This document shows, piece after piece, positions 32,860 to 32,934 of a stretch of 32,934 nt of DNA. The position numbers and the translations under genes are program-made. The notes below the pieces were generated by a model. The model searched no databases, had not been told where the DNA came from, and saw nothing but the letters and a program-made list of their open reading frames with translations. The stretch lies in contig JAMLJD010000051.1 in the NCBI GenBank assembly GCA_023953775.1, positions 1-32,934 on the forward strand, written 5' to 3'. The first letter of the stretch is position 1. Every line of letters begins with the position of its first letter. Source of the DNA: Rhizobiaceae bacterium (lineage in GTDB: Bacteria > Pseudomonadota > Alphaproteobacteria > Rhizobiales > Rhizobiaceae).

Positions 32860-32934
32860 ATGGCCAGCACAGCGGCTGTTTTGAAACCCGAACCCCACAC
32901 CCAGAAGATCAGTATCGGTCTCGACGCGCGCTAC
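32860..32934 (+). CDS. N-terminus of a further gene, cut by the window end
   Basis: The ATG at 32860 follows AGGAG by six bases and the frame stays open for 25 codons to the window edge, beginning MASTAAVLKPEPHTQKISIG. No domain is reached, so no function is assigned. The polar N-terminus with a basic Lys-Ile-Ser segment would suit the cytoplasmic tail of a membrane protein, but that is a guess. Confidence 0.6.
   Translation, partial: MASTAAVLKPEPHTQKISIGLDARY

Noticed and set aside
32623..32898. A 91-codon minus-strand frame at the window end
   Set aside because: Composition is unlike protein-coding sequence here and it overlaps the well-placed ribosome-binding site and start of the plus-strand gene at 32860.
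1..32934. CRISPR arrays, rRNA genes, riboswitches
   Set aside because: No regularly spaced repeats, rRNA-like sequence or recognisable riboswitch cores were noticed on either strand.

Overview
The window looks like a chromosomal segment of a high-GC alphaproteobacterium, most likely Hyphomicrobiales (Rhizobiales), in the Mesorhizobium/Aminobacter/Phyllobacteriaceae neighbourhood. The clues are the codon bias, a Ti-type TraA relaxase, and the ppx-rlmE, YjgN-like/M48 and guaA gene content. This placement is inference from gene style; no database search was possible.

Region 1 (1-6058) is the end of an integrated mobile element. It holds the C-terminal helicase half of a TraA relaxase, an AlpA-type HTH protein, an HNH nuclease, an XRE repressor, two hypothetical proteins and a large serine recombinase. 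Copies of a short AGTCTCTGT-type repeat flank the recombinase end. The element abuts the 3' side of an intact tRNA-Gln(CUG) gene (6059-6132, minus).

Region 2 (6133-14806) is core genome: ppx/gppA and rlmE (4-bp overlap), a convergent DHA2-like MFS exporter, a YjgN-like membrane protein overlapping an M48 metallopeptidase, a small exported-looking protein divergent from a MarR regulator with two perfect palindromic operators, and guaA.

Region 3 (14807-32571) is a catabolic island. A LysR regulator is divergent from a long run of thirteen co-directional genes: TorT-like periplasmic binding protein, RbsA-like ATPase, RbsC-like permease, PxpA (LamB/YcsF), a free biotin carrier protein, a biotin carboxylase (frameshifted in this sequence), PxpB, PxpC, the biotin transporter BioY, a small cupin, and the FAD, 2Fe-2S and molybdopterin subunits of a xanthine-dehydrogenase-family hydroxylase. 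A second LysR gene is then divergent from gabT-gabD. Read together this suggests import of an N-heterocycle, oxidation by the molybdoenzyme, ATP- and probably biotin-dependent opening of a lactam by PxpABC with AccBC, transamination of the resulting omega-amino acid, and oxidation of the semialdehyde. The substrate is unknown. The Pxp subunits, especially PxpB, look divergent from ordinary 5-oxoprolinase, so a lactam other than 5-oxoproline is plausible. This is the best candidate in the window for an undescribed system.

The window ends with the first 25 codons of another gene (32860 onward).
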